Origin: Nitrospirota bacterium
Lineage (GTDB): Bacteria > Nitrospirota > Thermodesulfovibrionia > Thermodesulfovibrionales > JdFR-85
Length of the DNA stretch: 7,557 nucleotides
Reading direction: 5' to 3'
NCBI GenBank assembly: GCA_003232715.1
Contig: QIJG01000036.1
Location: 1-7,557, forward strand
The translations under genes were made by a program, and so were the position numbers. Below the pieces are notes generated by a model. The model saw only the letters and a program-made list of their open reading frames with translations, made no database searches and was not told the origin of the DNA. Shown in pieces: positions 6,095-7,557 of the stretch (positions are counted from its first letter, which is position 1; each line of letters begins with the position of its first letter).

Positions 6095-6624
6095 TACAAC
6101 TTGTTCAAGGCCCTCGTTACGGCCTTCCGACGTTTTGAGAGTCTGCGTGAAGAACCCTTACTGACCGACCACTCATCTTCTTCATCTTCATCACCGAGCA
6201 TCTTCTCTGTTAATTCATCCATCATATCCTCATCACCTGAAAACTCCTTCTCTCTCAATGCACCGTTTAGCTTTCTGAGGAAATCAGCGGAACTAACCGG
6301 CACAGACGCATGAGCCCAGGCAAAATCAGCCACCTCCCTGTCAGAGCTGACCACGATAAAGTACTTCTTCTCCCGGACAAGCATCTCCTTTATCACATCA
6401 TCCGCCTTCTTCGCGATCCTCGAAAATATTATCCCGACACCTCCATCGACCTTTACCGTCTCTTTGGATGAAACACCACCATGTCCATCAAAGACCAGGC
6501 TTATATCGTGCCCTGTGAGTTTCCTGTACTCAATCAGTCTCCTGAGAAGACCCCTTCTCTGAGACTCAAGGTCCCTGTGTTGAACCCCGATGAGATTGTA
6601 TCCGTCAATAATTATATGAGAGAT
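6094..6624 (-). CDS. YacP-like NYN domain ribonuclease, apparent ATC start
   Basis: This is a predicted metal-dependent endoribonuclease of the NYN/PIN fold. B. subtilis YacP (Rae1, about 170 residues) is the known relative and cleaves mRNA in the ribosomal A site. Read from the ATC at 6624 the protein has 176 residues: HIIIDGYNLI (3-12, acidic Asp7), LVFDG (43-47), GIIFSRIAKKADDVI (64-78) and FIVVSSDREVADFA (89-102), with an acidic stretch (about 126-151) and a basic tail (160-176). Between an in-frame TGA near 6684 and the GTG at 6396 there is no ATG, GTG or TTG, yet the whole conserved N-terminus lies there. GGAGG sits 6 nt before the ATC. A start at the GTG (100 residues) would lack the DGYN and first catalytic Asp and is unlikely to be right. 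The true start may be AUC, or the ATG was lost by mutation or misread. The stop overlaps the PAP2 ATG. Confidence 0.85.
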   Translation of the reverse strand: MSHIIIDGYNLIGVQHRDLESQRRGLLRRLIEYRKLTGHDISLVFDGHGGVSSKETVKVDGGVGIIFSRIAKKADDVIKEMLVREKKYFIVVSSDREVADFAWAHASVPVSSADFLRKLNGALREKEFSGDEDMMDELTEKMLGDEDEEDEWSVSKGSSRRLSKRRKAVTRALNKL

Positions 6625-6630
6625 TTTAAA

Positions 6631-6635
6631 CCTCC
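6631..6635 (-). promoter_or_regulatory. Ribosome binding site of the NYN gene
   Basis: GGAGG is followed by TTTAAA and then ATC TCT CAT ATA ATT ATT GAC in the NYN frame. The 6-nt spacing points to ATC at 6624 as initiation codon. The ATA and ATT codons further on are 15 nt or more away. Confidence 0.6.
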
Positions 6636-6667
6636 GTATCCGCCGGGGAGTTTCCGCACACCATGAT

Positions 6668-7557
6668 TCAGCGGTAGTTTTTCATAAACTCTATCCATAT
6701 CGGAAGGGCTGCCCTTGCCCCTGTCTCCTTATCACCGATAGGGGTATGGTCATCCCTTCCAACCCATACTCCTACGGCCAGTCTGTCATCAAAACCAACA
6801 AACCATGCATCAGTGTAGTCATTGGTTGTGCCCGTCTTTCCGTAAACAGGCCGCCTGATTACCCTGGCCATTCTGCCGGTACCCTGAAGGATAACAGAAC
6901 GGAGCATATCCCGGACTTCATCCACCACTGCTTCATCAATGACCCTTTCAGCCCCTGGGTAATTTTCCTCCAGGGTCAGCCCATCGCGATCGGTAACCTT
7001 GTCGATAAATAGTGGTTTCAGCCTGTACCCCCGTGCAAGGGTTGCATAGCCATAGACCATATCCATAAGTGTCGCCTCCGATGCCCCGATTGCCGATGAG
7101 AGGTAGGGTTTGACCTTATGGCGTATCCCTACCTTCTTTGCCGTCCTGACAACATTCTCAATCCCTATCATGTCGGCAAGACATACCGTTGCCGAGTTCA
7201 GACTGTGTGAGAGTGCATACCTGAGTGTTACCTCTCCATTGTATTGATTTTCATAATTCCGCGGAGACCATACATCCCTGTGATCCGGAGTTGGATAGCC
7301 TACCTCGGTATCCATGATCATATCTTCAGGGATAAATCCCTTCTCCAGCGCTGTCAGGTATACAAACGGCTTGAATGCAGAGCCGGGTTGTCTTAATGCC
7401 TGCGTTACCCTGTTGAACTGAGTCTGCCAGAAGTCCGTCCCCCCCACCATAGCCTTGATCTCCCCGGTCTCCAGGTCCACGGCAAGCAGGGCAGCCTGCA
7501 CACCGGGGGCAATCCTCTTGTCAAGTGCCTGCACACCTTTGGTTACGGCCTTCTCTG
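6668..7557 (-). CDS. mrcA: Class A penicillin-binding protein (PBP1A type), transpeptidase domain, 5' end outside the window
   Basis: This bifunctional peptidoglycan synthase is anchored in the inner membrane and acts in the periplasm; only its DD-transpeptidase part is visible. About 296 residues are present and the frame is open through the right edge. All three penicillin-binding motifs are intact: S-x-x-K in QPGSAFKPF (nucleophile Ser at 7379-7381), S-x-N in SHSLNSAT (Ser at 7202-7204) and K-T-G in YGKTGTTNDYTDAWFVG (Lys at 6836-6838). Class A context is shown by ALLAVDLETGEIKAMVGG before the serine and by ALPIWIEFMK at the end. The glycosyltransferase domain and membrane anchor must lie to the right. 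The protein ends just after FMKNYR, whereas many relatives continue further, so its C-terminal tail is short. The NYN frame starts 43 nt after the stop. ponA is an equivalent name. Confidence 0.95.
   Translation of the reverse strand, partial: EKAVTKGVQALDKRIAPGVQAALLAVDLETGEIKAMVGGTDFWQTQFNRVTQALRQPGSAFKPFVYLTALEKGFIPEDMIMDTEVGYPTPDHRDVWSPRNYENQYNGEVTLRYALSHSLNSATVCLADMIGIENVVRTAKKVGIRHKVKPYLSSAIGASEATLMDMVYGYATLARGYRLKPLFIDKVTDRDGLTLEENYPGAERVIDEAVVDEVRDMLRSVILQGTGRMARVIRRPVYGKTGTTNDYTDAWFVGFDDRLAVGVWVGRDDHTPIGDKETGARAALPIWIEFMKNYR

Noticed and set aside
6094..6396. 100-residue protein from the internal GTG as a separate small gene
   Set aside because: It is only the C-terminal part of the NYN domain; the catalytic N-terminus is in the same frame upstream with its own ribosome binding site.

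Overview
The window holds seven protein-coding genes or gene parts, all on the minus strand, so transcription runs from high to low coordinates. In order of transcription they are: the 3' part of a class A penicillin-binding protein (PBP1A type), a YacP-like NYN-domain ribonuclease, a PAP2-superfamily membrane phosphatase, the pseudouridine synthase RluB, aspartyl-tRNA synthetase AspS, a small GNAT acetyltransferase, and the first half of a UPF0182 membrane protein whose frame is broken. No RNA gene, CRISPR array, insertion sequence or phage gene is visible.

The content is ordinary bacterial housekeeping. The spacer repeats (a palindrome with GTCATTG...CGAA-CAATC ends, and CTCCANNN octamers) and the gene mix resemble what I know from Nitrospirota and the former Deltaproteobacteria. 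This is a low-confidence impression, and a taxonomic call needs a search with the AspS protein. AspS carries His31, the residue linked to non-discriminating AspRS, which suggests Asn-tRNA is made by transamidation.

Layout. At 6668-7557 is the transpeptidase domain of the PBP, cut by the window edge. At 6094-6624 is the NYN protein. It has a good ribosome binding site and all family motifs but no ATG, GTG or TTG start; the best-placed codon is ATC. Its stop overlaps the ATG of the PAP2 gene (5225-6094) by one base, so those two are probably translationally coupled. A roughly 130-bp imperfect palindrome (5084-5216) separates PAP2 from rluB (4242-4967). A 94-bp spacer with octamer repeats and a 21-bp hairpin separates rluB from aspS (2366-4147). 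After a 135-bp spacer comes the GNAT gene (1703-2230), which has a perfect 17-bp inverted repeat inside its acetyl-CoA-binding motif. After a 335-bp spacer, the UPF0182 gene starts at 1367, shifts frame at a T6 run (819-824), and stays open in the new frame to the left edge.

By eye, the left third (GNAT, UPF0182 and their spacer) is more AT-rich than the aspS-PBP part. The genes on the right touch cell-envelope synthesis (PBP, PAP2) and translation (NYN nuclease, RluB, AspS). They look like a loosely organised housekeeping cluster, not one dedicated pathway. I found no convincing undescribed multi-gene system. The most useful oddities are the missing start codon of the NYN gene, the broken UPF0182 frame and the four palindromic or repeat structures.
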